Below are positions 35,730-46,865 of a DNA stretch of 64,000 nucleotides, piece after piece (positions within the stretch are counted from its first letter, which is position 1; each line of letters begins with the position of its first letter). Origin of the DNA: Steinernema hermaphroditum. Lineage: Eukaryota; Nematoda; Chromadorea; Rhabditida; Steinernematidae. Both the position numbers and the translations under genes were made by a program. Location of the stretch: the NCBI GenBank assembly GCA_030435675.1, contig CM059622.1:5518001-5582000 (forward strand), written 5' to 3'. The notes beneath the pieces were generated by a model, which saw nothing but the letters and a program-made list of their open reading frames with translations, had not been told where the DNA came from and did not search any database.

Positions 35730-36190
35730 ACTAAACTAATTTCCGATTCGTAAAACAATTAGACGCCGGGAAAGGAATGTCTTGTTCCTTCCATTCCCAT
35801 TTCTAGAAACGCTCTGGTGGCACATCTGTCGTCTTGTCCATCTTAGGGCTTCCCCGACTCGCGATCGCCCCCGCGGTGTAATTTCAACCTCCACTTCGAG
35901 AGCCATTAATCGATAATACATACATTTAGCCTGGGGAAACATATGGAGTGCGTCAGTGGCAGCTAAAAGCCTTCGCGTGTCGCTTTGGATTCCAGCGCAA
36001 TGATGCTTCAGAATCTCCTGCTTGGGAAAGCGTGGGGCGTCGCCATCGGCGAAGCAGTTCGACAGGAACACCGTCGAGTCTTAGAGCCCGAGGTGTTGCC
36101 CATAAGATATGATACGTTTTTCCAGCCACTCGTCAAAGCGCAGGAGGTAAGATACGAGGCGGGCGCCCACTCTTTGCATTTCCTATGTGG
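35730..36190 (+). repeat. Copy B of a diverged direct duplication
   Basis: Same blocks, order and orientation as copy A. The segment equivalent to the exon-like piece of copy A carries an in-frame TAA (GGCAGCTAAAAG), so any shared coding frame is broken here. Confidence 0.55.
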
Positions 36191-36744
36191 CCACCTGAAC
36201 ACAAAAACAGAGTAAACCGCAAAGTGTTTTGGTGATGCAAAGCGGCAGATTTGGACAAAAACAAAATTGCTTTTTGCCTCCTTCTTCGCTACTAGGCCAC
36301 TTGGCTTGGAGTGGAATGACGTACTGCGCGCCCTTCCTTGTCTGTGAGGTTCGTTGAAGACCACGTTCCTATCTTTCTGTTGTAAATCTGACTGTTTCTC
36401 TCGCAAGGCAGATCGGGTAGTTGATTTAGAGATGCGTCATTCGCTGGGCTATAACCTTGTTTTTGTGACGACCACTGTCAAAACAACCACTCGTAGGATA
36501 TCATAGTGCCCCACTAACACCTGCTTTATCAGTTCTGGAGATAGACAGTTGTCGATCTAGCGAAATAGATCCATAAAAAACATCCGGAATTCTCCAGGAT
36601 GCACTTCTGAAGTTGCACGTACTTTAAACAACCAAAGACACTGACGTGTAAAGTACACTATAAACAATAGATGCACCCCTTATAAATATTCAAAGAACGC
36701 ATGTTTCTGTCCATTCTTGGCCCGCGTGTGACCCAGAGGCGGCG

Positions 36745-37317
36745 ATGGTTCGAATTTTTCCGAAGACCCGTATTGAGAAGAAGAAAAATAAGGTAATTCC
36801 TTGCATCACTTTTTGTTTTTTTTTGCGACTACAAACAAGAGTCGTAGATCTGGAAAGGCCGTTTTCTTAAAAGCCTCCATAATATCGGCGTATATTCAAA
36901 ATCATGTTTGCACATCTAAACGAAAATTTAGCATCTGTTGCATTTGAAATGGACAAACAGCCATAATTCTTAATTAATCCAATTTTCTCCAGCTATGAAT
37001 ATTTTTCTTTTGTATTTCGTTTTAATGGAAATTGTTGCCTTATTATGTGTCTGAGAAGAAGCTAACGTCGATCATTTTTATATTTTGTAAAGCTTGCCAT
37101 GTTCATTTTTTAGATGAACGCACCCAAAGAAGCTGAGGAACAGGGCTGCGCGACACGAGACTTTTTTCTTTTCAAGAGTCGATCATGGCCCCTTAAAGAA
37201 TCAGCCACACGAAGGGATCAGTTGGTCATGTCATCTTGCCGAGCGGCCACTCGAGTACTCAAAGTGCGCCTGAGGCGTTCCGCATATGGTTCAAATGATT
37301 TTAAATTGTCTTTCTGA
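36745..37317 (+). CDS. Possible small basic protein, two exons (weak)
   Basis: Exon 36745-36792 (16 codons, donor AAG/GTAATT) joins in frame to 37114-37317 (acceptor CATTTTTTAG), giving 83 residues rich in Lys/Arg. There is no family resemblance, little codon bias and a 321-bp intron. It could be chance; I list it because both splice sites are good and the frame is open throughout. Confidence 0.18.
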
Positions 37318-38337
37318 AATCGGAAAGTCTCGAGAGTGTTTACTTAATTTCACAGTCCTGTCCTAGAAAGGACTGAGGTAATATGTTCATGACTTCGAAC
37401 AGTACTCATCAACAACGTTCACGGGGAAGACTAGCCGAAATATTCCGCTAAATCCCCTTTAAGTTACTTCTTCAAAACCTTTTCTTGTTATTTTCAATTA
37501 TTGGTATTCTTGGAGTTATTTGCCATCAAAACCGAACTTTTCTGCTAAAAAGAAGTCCAGAAAAAAATAATTTCCCATAAGTAGTTTTTAGAAAAGTATC
37601 GGACGTCAGTGGGTGAGTTCCCTTACGTGGACATTTGCTTAAGCTGATGGGTTATCGTTTTTCAAAGAAATAGCGACTCAGCCGCAGTAAAGTAAAGCTC
37701 ACTTGGCTAAGTTGAGTGTGAGATTGAAAGCTCTTGTGGAACCGTTCCAGTGAGCAAGGGGGGCAACATAAATAAGAGGTACAAACGATAGCCAACGAAT
37801 CGAGCGAATTGAGCCGGAGCCGAGCCATCCGACCCAATCTGAACCAGAGTCGGCTTCGGCTCCGAAATTTCATCCAGTCATCTTTTTCTCGACCAGCACT
37901 CTTAGGTAATGTGTACATTAAAAAACTTGTTTTACATTAGAGAATTTGAAGTGAAACGTGGAAAAAGACGCTAAATTAATTGTATTGTAGTGAGCTAAAG
38001 AATTTTACTTTTTCGTTCACTGTTTTCGGTGAAGCTGTCAAAGGAATCATTTTTGAGTGATTTGGAGACACTGCAGCCGACCCTTTGCAGCTTCTTTACG
38101 CTATTCAACTTTTTTTGACAGGACTCGGAAAGTAAAGGATCTTTGATCGCGGACCAATTCAGGCCGAGAGGCGTTGTTTGTTTTCCTCCGCGGTCACCCT
38201 TCAAAAAGTGTAACCCGAAACTGAAGACAAGAGTGATCTCTCAAAATCTCATTTCGCACTTTCGAGTGACCGAGTGATCACCCTCTTATCAAGCGCCTAT
38301 TTAATCGGACGATCGTCTCTTCGAATTTTCGAAGAGA

Positions 38338-39749
38338 ATGAGGTTCACCTCAAAAACTGAAGATGTCCAGGTACTTCCATGCTTCTGGTTCTCTTGGTCT
38401 CTTTCCTCCCCTTATCAAACAACTACAAAACCCTCTCAAGCAGGCGACCTTTTACTGATTTGTTTTTAGGTGCCCACGCTTGTGATCAACGTGGTCTTCC
38501 ACGAGAATCGGGTCTTCAGTGGCGACTTTCTCGTAGGCCGCGTGGTCCTCGACCTCACCGACTCCGACGCCGTCATCCACGAGTTTCTGTTGGAGGCCCG
38601 CGGATGTGGCAAGACCGGATGGGTCAACATCCACACCGACAAGATCTACGAAACAGAGAAGGTAGCGCTTGATCTTGGCTTCTTCGTGGCAGGACCTCTT
38701 CTTCAGGACTACCTCAACACAGTCATCTCTCTCGCTTCGTCCACATCTGCGGTCATCTCCCCTGGCCGCCACCAGTTTCCCTTCCAGATCCCGATCCCGG
38801 CTGAGTGCCCCACGAGCTACGAGAGTCAATTCGGCACCATACGGTATACTCTCTCCGTCAGAGTGACGACGAACAGCGAAGCAGTAGGCCTGCACCACTG
38901 GGACCCTAGAAACCAATTAGCGTTTAGACGAGTGCGACGCAGTCGTTCCCGTTTTATGTGTTCGCCAAATCGTTTTTCGACGATTTCCCGAGCACTGTCC
39001 TCAGGCCCATCGAAAACAAGGACGAAGTCGACTTTACCGTATGCGCCCTACCCTTCGGTACCGTATCGACGCGCATATCCGTTTCCAGAATAGCATACAG
39101 TTTGGGAGAGGTGAGTGTCTCCGATCAGAGAACGGCTGAGGACTTGACAGGCCGACGATCATAAGAAGATCGTCTTTAGCGATCGGTGTCAAATATCTCA
39201 CATAATATTATGAGAAAAAGTCGGAAATCGAGTAACACGATCGCTCCGTGTCTGTTGTTAAACACGGCTTCGAACACAAAAGCTATCTTGAAGGAAAATA
39301 CTCATAGTCTCCCCATTCTAGACCATCGACGTCTTCTGTTTCGTATCCAACCGTACACGGAAAGCCCTTAAACAGTGCACGGTGCAGCTCCTCTTGAAGA
39401 CTACCTACGAAGCATCAAGTCGCTACGAACACGTAAACGAGAAGAAGCTCCAGGAACAGACGATCGAACAGAAAGAGTTGGGCAAAGTCAAGCCTAGAAC
39501 CGACATGGTAACCAACATCACAGGGTCATCTCAGTCACTCAATTCTTTCAGACCTTCCAAAACTGCCTTCTGAAGGTGCCGGAGCTCGCGCCTCCGACGA
39601 GGTATAGCGGCTCCGGGGAACCTTGCATGATCGCCCTCTCCTATGTTGTCAGATTCACCGCCCTTCCTGGAGTGGAGACGGAGATCCCTGTGATTGTGAC
39701 GACCCACGGAAACAAAGAACCTCCCAAAATGAACGGTGCGCACTACTGA
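38338..39749 (+). CDS. Arrestin domain-containing protein (ARRDC/arrd family)
   Basis: Six exons: 38338-38370, 38470-38661, 38707-38883, 38928-39110, 39322-39507, 39552-39749; 322 residues. The N-terminal arrestin fold begins VPTLVINVVFHENRVFSGD with the family's G-x-V-x-L pattern (LVGRVVLDLTD), then PGRHQFPFQIPIPAECPTSY and the strand FGTIRYTLSVRV. The C-terminal arrestin fold begins after SLGETIDVFCFVSN and ends with PELAPPT and CMIALSYVVRF. Proteins of this family act as adaptors that recruit HECT ubiquitin ligases to membrane proteins. No PPxY motif is visible and the tail after the fold is short (about 20 residues), so ligase recruitment by the usual motif is unlikely. Intron 4 (211 bp) is larger than the rest. 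AATAAA at 39789. Confidence 0.9.
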
Positions 39750-41293
39750 ACAAGATTTATTAAAGAAAAGAGATTTTTAATGAATGTAAATAAATGATTC
39801 TACGAGAGACATTCCACATTGGGTCACAGAGTGAAGAAGTAAAAGGACATCAGAAATACAAAACTGTTTCGTAAGTTTGAAGAATCAAAGAATCAGTCAA
39901 ATGTTCGGTGTGGCTGGTGATGCAGCGAATCTTCGGCTTGGCGGCGCGAGCGGTAGGGCGACAGTGAAGAGCTTCTTAGCCAGCTGGATAGAACTACGGC
40001 TCCGCATACTCAACTCATTTCTGAGACAGCGAGCGGAAGGAAGGGAGAACATCTGAAGATTGCTATTACCAACGAAATACGGGCCCTTTAAAGATTCTCT
40101 CTTCAGTTTTTTTTTGTTTCAGAGCTCACTGATCTTTCCTTATGCAATGAGCTTGCAAATCCAACATGTCTCCTATCGTCAGGAAGCGCGTCAATGTTGC
40201 AAGTCTGTTTATCTCCGAAATCATCAGGCTCTGCGTCTTTCTCTTGTTTCCTCGTAATTAAATTAAATATAGGACTGATTCTACGTGCCAAAGTTGTGAT
40301 GGAGTTTGCAGAAATGCAACAAACATCTCATTTAAAGTCCATAAATTATGTTGTTGTAGCTTATCATGTGGCAGAAGATAGATAGTGTGGTAGTGATTTT
40401 GGAGTGATTAAATGAATGAGCCCGTGAGGGACTGCTCTTTCCGAAGAAGACGATTACTATAGCTCATACAGTGCGATACAGAAAGATAAACGCATCCCTA
40501 TAAACGATGTTTCTTCATAGAGAACCAAGACCCGTTTCGCTTATGAAAATTCGAGCGCTCAAGGTACATTTATTTGTCTGGATACGGCCCCTTAGGAACA
40601 CCTCGTTCCGTTTCTGAACCGATTCTCCGGTACCACAACAACGCAGCGATTGATGCGTCGCAGAGCACAGGACAGACCAAGAACACGATGTTCTGCAGTC
40701 TCAAGTCTCAATCCCATCCAAAACGTTTGGGGAAAGCTTGTGTGTACTGTATACACAGAACCAGAAGTCAAGAAGCAAGTTCAAAGAATAAAAAATGGCA
40801 GTTAGAGAGAATATAATACAGAAAAAGAAAACGAACTCACCTCCAGCGAGTTCGTCTGTCTTTCTGCACTGGTCAATTTGGATAACGCGACAATGAGGAG
40901 CCTTGTTTAAACAGATAAGTGAACTTATCGAATTTTGAACATTTTATCTGTTTGACCGTTGAATTTTGAGCGTTTGATCCATTTCTCCCGACTGTAACCT
41001 AACATCTGAAATCGGCATAATTTCAGCCGTGCACTTCGAGAAAACTCTCCGAATCCAAATTATGGAAACGTATCTATTTTGTCGCCAAACTATTGTTTTG
41101 GCTATTCGGAATGACCTTTTGTTGTCTCTAGCCTTCTGTTATTTCTAAAAAGTGTAGCACAACGCCTCTCCAAAATCATTTATTCTAAAGCCGACGACAG
41201 GAACACGGCCCCTAATTACAGTAATCCGAGAACAACACGGGCAATCAACGGCGCTTTATTAGACGTCAGATGCTCTCGAGATAAATAGTTCGC
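39750..41293. other. Convergent intergenic spacer
   Basis: This lies between the 3' ends of the arrestin-domain gene (+) and the nlp-12-like gene (-). AATAAA at 39789-39794 is the likely poly(A) signal of the former. No supported coding frame, RNA gene or notable repeat. Confidence 0.45.
39789..39794 (+). terminator. Poly(A) signal of arrestin-domain gene
   Basis: AATAAA 40 nt after the stop codon. Confidence 0.65.
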
Positions 41294-41596
41294 TCACAAG
41301 TACTCGGGGTAGACGTACACCATCGACGGCATCTCGGCGCGTTTTCCGAACTGCAGGGGCCGGTAGTCGCCTCTCTTGCCGAACTGAAGTGGTCGGAATC
41401 CTTCGCGTTTGCCGAACTAGACAGAAGGGGTTACGGTAGGTGGAGGAGAGGCCGGGAAGGATACCTGTAGGGGCCTGTAGTCGCGGTCCTGACGATTGAA
41501 ACGGCTGGGCTCGGAGTCGGCGGCGCCGGGGGAGAAGAGGAGGAAGGAGACCACGACGAGCAGAAGCATACTGTAGACCCAGCTGCTGGTAAGCAT
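41294..41596 (-). CDS. nlp-12: NLP-12-like (cholecystokinin/sulfakinin-related) neuropeptide precursor
   Basis: Two exons on the minus strand: 41596-41465 and 41416-41294; 84 residues. A signal peptide (about residues 1-27, core MLLLVVVSFLLFSPGAA) is followed by three amidation/cleavage units: DYRPLQF-GKR, EGFRPLQF-GKR and GDYRPLQF-GKR. The glycine supplies the C-terminal amide and KR is the convertase site. C. elegans NLP-12 makes two RPLQF-amide peptides (DYRPLQF, DGYRPLQF) acting on CKR receptors to modulate locomotion and cholinergic transmission; this precursor carries three. The single intron falls inside the first peptide, between RPLQ and F. A short acidic tail with no peptide follows. 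A TATAAAA box (41653-41659) and a GTTTCAG acceptor (AG 41605-41606) lie upstream. Confidence 0.93.
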
Positions 41597-42260
41597 CGCT
41601 TCGGCTGAAACGGACGAGTGAATGTGACTCCTCGGGGGCAGACGGGCGCTAATTTTATAGGAGGGCCGTTTGAAAGTTATTACTGCGCGGAGAACTTATC
41701 GTCCGGTGAAAATATCCACTCAATTAAATCCGGGTCCACCCACTTCCCTAAAGGCTCCGAAGAGCCGATCGGCGCCCGAAATAGAACGGAATCTAATTCG
41801 CCCACGACGTTTGTTTCAATTTTTGGAACACTGGAATGCACTCCTGATGACATCTTCGAGATAGGTTGAACCTGGGGCCATTGCGGGGAGAACTCCCAAA
41901 ATCGGCTCGTAGGTGACGTCAACCGAGTGCATTACGGCTGCGGCGTCCAGAGGCGCTCTCGCGACACTAATTTCCAGTGAACCCCCGGGGAATCGGGATA
42001 AATCTGTTGGAGAAACTCATCTCTAATTTGCAGCAGATGTGCCAGGCCATAAATGTGGCAGAGAAAAAGCCGATTGACGTATACGGATTTAGATAGTGAG
42101 GGTAGATCCATGGCAAGAAGTGTCACTGTGAAGCTTTAACGAACAAGAATCAACCCCCTGGTCCGCCTGACTCGCCATCAGTTTGGGCATCAGAACTGTC
42201 TAAAATCCAAGTATATGCACAACCATTTATTGCTCTCATCAAGGCTACGTTCGCTCACTT
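41597..42260. other. Intergenic spacer with nlp-12 promoter
   Basis: This contains the TATA box and acceptor of the nlp-12-like gene and the 3' UTR of the phosphatase-like gene. Short frames on the plus strand show no codon bias. Confidence 0.5.
41653..41659 (-). promoter_or_regulatory. TATA box of nlp-12-like gene
   Basis: TATAAAA on the minus strand, 57 nt upstream of the ATG and about 47 nt upstream of the likely trans-splice acceptor. Confidence 0.5.
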
Positions 42261-43542
42261 CTACTCTTCAGAATCTGACTCCTCATCGAGCTCCTTCTCC
42301 GGCTCTGTCTGCTTCACGAGACTCCTGATGAACTGTTCGCATTCCTGCACGTTTGGGTGCCAGCCGTTGACGATTGCCAGCCGGAGAGAGACGGCGTAGA
42401 AGGTGAGATAGGAGAACTGGGCAGAAAGCGCTCCTGGTCGAAGTTTCGCGACTTCCAGCGATAGAGACTGCGGATCGAATCCGTCGCGACGGTCGATGTC
42501 TCCTGCTATCGCGGTGAGTGCTATCACTGCGGAAGCTCTGTTCAGCGTTGAGTGACTCTGCACGACGAGTGGAGGGTAGTACTCGTTGATGGGCGACTTG
42601 TTGACCTCGGCGACCTTTGTGCTCAGGATCTTGATGAAATCGCCGAGCTCCTTCGGGTCGGGCAATCCCTCGTCCGGCCATTCAGTGTAGTGGTAGAGAG
42701 TAATCTAAAGACAACTAGTAAAAAATGGTGAAAACCACACCAGTGTTACCTTTTTTAGATTAGAAGAGTTCTCATCCTCATTATCCACCTCCTTCGTCTT
42801 GTCGTTCACCGTCAACAGCAAATCGTAAACCGTCCACGATTTCAACTCCTTCTTCGCTTTCATTTCCACTCTGATGAGGTCCTTCTTAACGTCAACATTA
42901 CATGAGATGGTGGGCAATTTATCACTACCCCAAGAGCGATGGTTTCCTTCATCGTTTTTGGCCAGTACGGGTAACATAACTTTCGGTCGGTGGTGGAGAA
43001 TTCTTTCGGAGTAAGCATACAAACGAGAAGAGGAGTATCGTCCTGAAAGAACCGATTTTGCAAGGGCAACACTAAAAGAACATACGTGATAGACCATTCG
43101 CCAGAAGTTGACCACTTCCTCCTCGAACACCGACTGCACGAGCAGAAAATCTTGCTTGTCCAACTGCACGTACTGCGCGTGAATCCAAGTGTTCGCCTCG
43201 GGTCCAGTGGCGCCTTCGATCATCGGTAGAATCACGCGCTTCTGATCCACGATGGGCACAATCGGCCGTTCGGGCTTGTGGAACTTCAGCCAGTCGCTGA
43301 AGGAAGACGGGTCCCAAGTCGTCGAGTCGATCACTTTCGTGTACATATCCTCTTGCATCTTTCGGTCCGTAAGACGGTTCTGCACTTGATCCAGAAAGAC
43401 ATCGGCCGGGGTAACGCCTTCATCGGAGCTTTCGATGATTGTAAGCTGAAAGTAAAAAGTAAAATCCTTTAAGTCGATCAACACGACAACTTACTTTCCG
43501 GTTTTTAGCGCTCTTCTTGCTCGAGTTCATACGACCGGTCAT
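42261..43542 (-). CDS. Catalytically dead tyrosine-phosphatase-like protein (pseudophosphatase)
   Basis: Five exons on the minus strand: 43542-43495, 43445-43086, 43042-42929, 42884-42750, 42704-42261; 366 residues. A single classical PTP domain is recognisable: NTWIHAQYVQL (for N-Y-I-N-A-N-Y), EEEVVNFWRMVYH, the strand before YPYWP, ITLYHYTEWPDEGLP with an intact WPD loop, and a P-loop region PPLVVQSHSTLNRAS in place of V-H-C-S-A-G-x-G-R-S. The catalytic cysteine is Ser269 and the HC and glycine positions are altered; only the arginine (Arg275) survives. Nematodes carry a large expanded family of such cytoplasmic PTPs, many sperm-enriched. The tail ends in an acidic run. Substrate trapping or scaffolding is inferred; no hydrolysis is expected. 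Confidence 0.9.
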
Positions 43543-44473
43543 CTCTTCTCGATTGATCGACACTGAGCAAACTGTCGGCTACGCGGTTCTATTCCGTTTG
43601 CCAGCATGTCTAGACCTGCAGAACTGTCTAGACGGACGGTTCTGTCTAAACGGCAAGAGATATGAAGATGCCACAAAACTACTCGGAATCAAGAGCGTTT
43701 TTGCACGGTCGTATGCAAAAACGATCGTAAGTGAGAAGCAGGGATGTCGTGGTGGGGTTCACTCTAGCTGGAAAGGCCATAGTGAGTCTTCATTGAACGA
43801 GGTTTCAAGATGATTGTAGCTGCCATTATCTAGCAAATCTTTTGGCTTCGCTCCACAGCTCGACTCTTCTTGTCAGGCCCCTACAGCGACCTAAAAGATC
43901 TTTCGTGTTTTGAAAACGCGCAGAGAATAGCCTAGACTGTTTGTTTTCACAGCAATCATCAGAAAATTATAGCCATTAACGCCGATCTTTATAATCGGCA
44001 GCAATCTTATGGCGTCTGAAGGCAATCATTTCCTTTTAAATTACTTCCTGATGGCTCTCTCCAAAGACGAGAAATCTCTCTTTGACGTTATTTTCGTGAA
44101 AATTTGAGAAGACGCTTTGACCCTTTCAGACAGAGAGTCATGCATTATGCAGTGTTTTCGGTGTTTCATCATGAATATTGTACGATTCGATGATCTGAGA
44201 TGTCGGTTGGGATGGAAGGAGATTGACGACAGGACCAAGATGATTGTTCCCTCTGTCAGTGGACGGACTCTATTCATCTGTCAAATATTCAGGATGGCTT
44301 TTTTATTTGCGATGTGTAGTTAATTTTCGTTGCTAGCGCTCTGGCACCAAAAGGAATATCTGTCTTCTTCAGATGGTCAGGGAGTCATTTCGACAAGCTC
44401 GGACTACACAACAAAGTTCGGTCCCACTGCAAATGGGTATTATGTATGAAATTTTTGTGGTATGTCCCCCTGT

Positions 44474-44860
44474 AGCCATGTGTCCTTTCCTCCACCCTTA
44501 GGTTCTGTCCTCTTAGATTTTCTAGCTATAATTTTTTTCAAAAAGTCTTTCATTTGTGTCCTCACCGATCGGTCGGGTCGTCAACTCGCTCTCTCTGAGG
44601 TTCATTCGGATGAGTTGAGTGATCGACCGCTGCTGTTGGCACGATGATCGCGCCGTTCCAATCCGTCGTGGATGGCGTGGAACGGTAAGCCGAACCACAT
44701 CTCGTCAAGAAGAGCGTCAGAACCACGTGACCCACACCCTCGCAAGGATTTCCGTTTCACCCGCTGAGTCGCACCATCACCAGGAAGAACCAGAAGCCAT
44801 GTGTCCTTTCTTCTGTCCTTAGGTTCTGTCCTCTTAGATTTTCTAGCTATAATATTTTTT
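44474..44860. repeat. ~64-bp direct terminal repeats around a hairpin element
   Basis: AGCCATGTGTCCTTTC...GGTTCTGTCCTCTTAG...TCTAGCTATAAT occurs at 44474-44535 and again at 44795-44855, with about six differences. Between them lies the hairpin repeat at 44567-44629. The layout resembles a very small terminal-direct-repeat element or a local duplication. Confidence 0.65.
44567..44629. repeat. Dispersed hairpin repeat, copy 1
   Basis: CGGTCG and CAACTC pair with GAGTTG and CGACCG, forming an interrupted stem around CTCTCTGAGGTTCATTC. Related sequence is found at 54815-54870 and, less well, at 34760-34830. Confidence 0.55.
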
Positions 44861-46283
44861 CGCAAATAAGCGATAGTGACCTCTATGAACATTGAGAAAA
44901 GGGACAGTGGATAATCAAATGTGCCGCCTTTTGTTGTTGCTCATTTTTTTGGCCGAAGGTCACTCCCAAGACCGAGTGCGCCAAATTTGAACCCAACCAG
45001 CTGACACTTTTTCCCTTGATATTACAAAATCATACCTAAATACATTTGGTGCCTGGTGTTTGATATTGAAAGTGTCTTTTAAGGACGATACGTGCTAACG
45101 GAACTAGAAATAAACGGCAGCTGTGGAAAGTCCGCCCAAAAGGGCGAATATACGAAAGTGAAACCCAGCCGCATTGATCACGATAGACGGTAAAACGGTA
45201 AACTTTTACCGCGTGACGGTAAACGTGGACTCACTCACTTTCGTACGTTCGGTCCCCACTGGTCTTTTGGGTAGATGTTCCACAGAGGAAGGGAGGGGGG
45301 GGGTTGATGACAGCTCATACCATATCGTGCATTTCACAGTATTTTTATTTTTTAGGTGAATACACAAAAAATGAATACACAACCTGCAATATATAGGCAT
45401 AAGCTAAGATTTAAGATCAGCCTAGGTCGTGTAGTTGCACGCGTATTTCGCGCAATCTTGTCAAGTTGTCGTGGTATGAGTTGTTCTGAGCCCACAGAGG
45501 GGGCCTGATTGATCAGCTTTCATTTAATAGTTCATCCTGTACTTAGGTGCTAATTGCAGTTCAGGTCAAAGCTGTCCACGGATTTAATTAGCTCCTTTAT
45601 AAAATAATCCATTCCCCTTTAAAGCTTTCCTCTTTCCGTAGTGGACAAGCAAACATCATAGTGAATACTATAGATACATTGGATGGAAAACAACGTACTA
45701 AACTTTTGAAAAGAAGTGAGACGAAACGTCATACTATTTTTACGCACAAGGTGGTGAAGTGCGTCAGCCACCGATAGCAACAAGTACATGACATAATGTA
45801 TCTTTTGAAAAAACAACATTCATTCATCAGAGTGTGAGTTCGACTGAAACGTTTCTACAAAAGCTTTCTTTAATAAAAGCTTTCTTCTGAGCAATTCGTT
45901 CGTTTCGGAAATCCATTAATTTTAATGCAAATAATTAATTCTGCACCTTTCCAAATCGCGTCTTTCTCATTTATATCGCCGACTATGGATTCACATGGTG
46001 AATCATTTATCTCGAGATGTTGGCCCTGAAAGAAATTTTCCGAATCCTTTATTCCTTTCCCACAGAACGGCCACCACTGACAGAAACGCTATTTGTAAGC
46101 TTAAAACGCTTCAGTTGACCGATTCTTTTGAACTCGATGCTTTTGAATCGAAAATTAGTCGCTAATCTCCCCTTTTTTGGATCGCCGATTTAGATTTAGC
46201 TAGAGCAATGATTGTGTAAAGACTTTCATTTGAAGATTGATTCGAAAATCGCCGAAAATCTCTCTGATCTCTTTGCCAAAGCT

Positions 46284-46865
46284 TTACGTAAGATTATCTA
46301 AATAGGTATGGATAATCGCTAATTCAAATGGAACGCGCCTACGCGTGTTATGACCACGCGCTCTTGGAAAGGTCTTTCTCGCTAGTTCCACTGCATTTAA
46401 CAGACGTGGGAGGTTGAAGTGAAATACATCAGAGGGCTTGTAGTCTGGGGCTATTGTACCTTCCTCTTTTTCTTCGACATACCTCCTGTCCTGGTCCATA
46501 TCACAGTGATTTCCATCTCTCCCCATCCATTGATCTTGATATCTCTCTATATCTAGATTGTTTCTCTTCTCCAAAGAACGAAATAAATATTCATCAGTCA
46601 TCGCCCTTAACTTCCCAATCGATCGCCATGTTTCGCCGAATGAGCCGGCTAATCTGTTTACCTGATTAGGGCGCCCTCGCCGCTCACTGCTTAAACACTC
46701 TCCGCCAAAAATTATTAATTGATCGCCGCCGGAAATGGCGTTTCCAGAGTGGCCCTCGGCCACGTCTGCTCTCGACTCCCACGCCGCAAGGGACGCCGCG
46801 AGGACCACAGCCGAGGAGCTCTCCGATTGAACAATGCCGCCGCGAGGTTCGAATTTCGTCTCCAT
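46284..46865 (-). CDS. Unassigned 193-codon open frame (probably not a gene)
   Basis: Longest uninterrupted frame of the gene-poor half. It starts METKFEPRGG and has no signal peptide, membrane segment, repeat or recognised motif, and third-position composition is unremarkable. All credible genes here have introns about every 150-500 bp, which this lacks. It is listed only because of its length. Confidence 0.1.
   Translation of the reverse strand: METKFEPRGGIVQSESSSAVVLAASLAAWESRADVAEGHSGNAISGGDQLIIFGGECLSSERRGRPNQVNRLAGSFGETWRSIGKLRAMTDEYLFRSLEKRNNLDIERYQDQWMGRDGNHCDMDQDRRYVEEKEEGTIAPDYKPSDVFHFNLPRLLNAVELARKTFPRARGHNTRRRVPFELAIIHTYLDNLT

Larger units (their letters stand above)
31359..38337. 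other. Gene-poor, repeat-bearing spacer (7 kb)
   Basis: I could not build a confident gene here. It contains an imperfect palindrome (31916-31968), a tRNA-like element (33274-33341) inside a pair of 20-bp direct repeats (33063 and 33669), a diverged direct duplication (34.04-34.66 and 35.73-36.19 kb), and weak exon-like pieces at 34329-34376 and 36745-37317. Confidence 0.6.
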
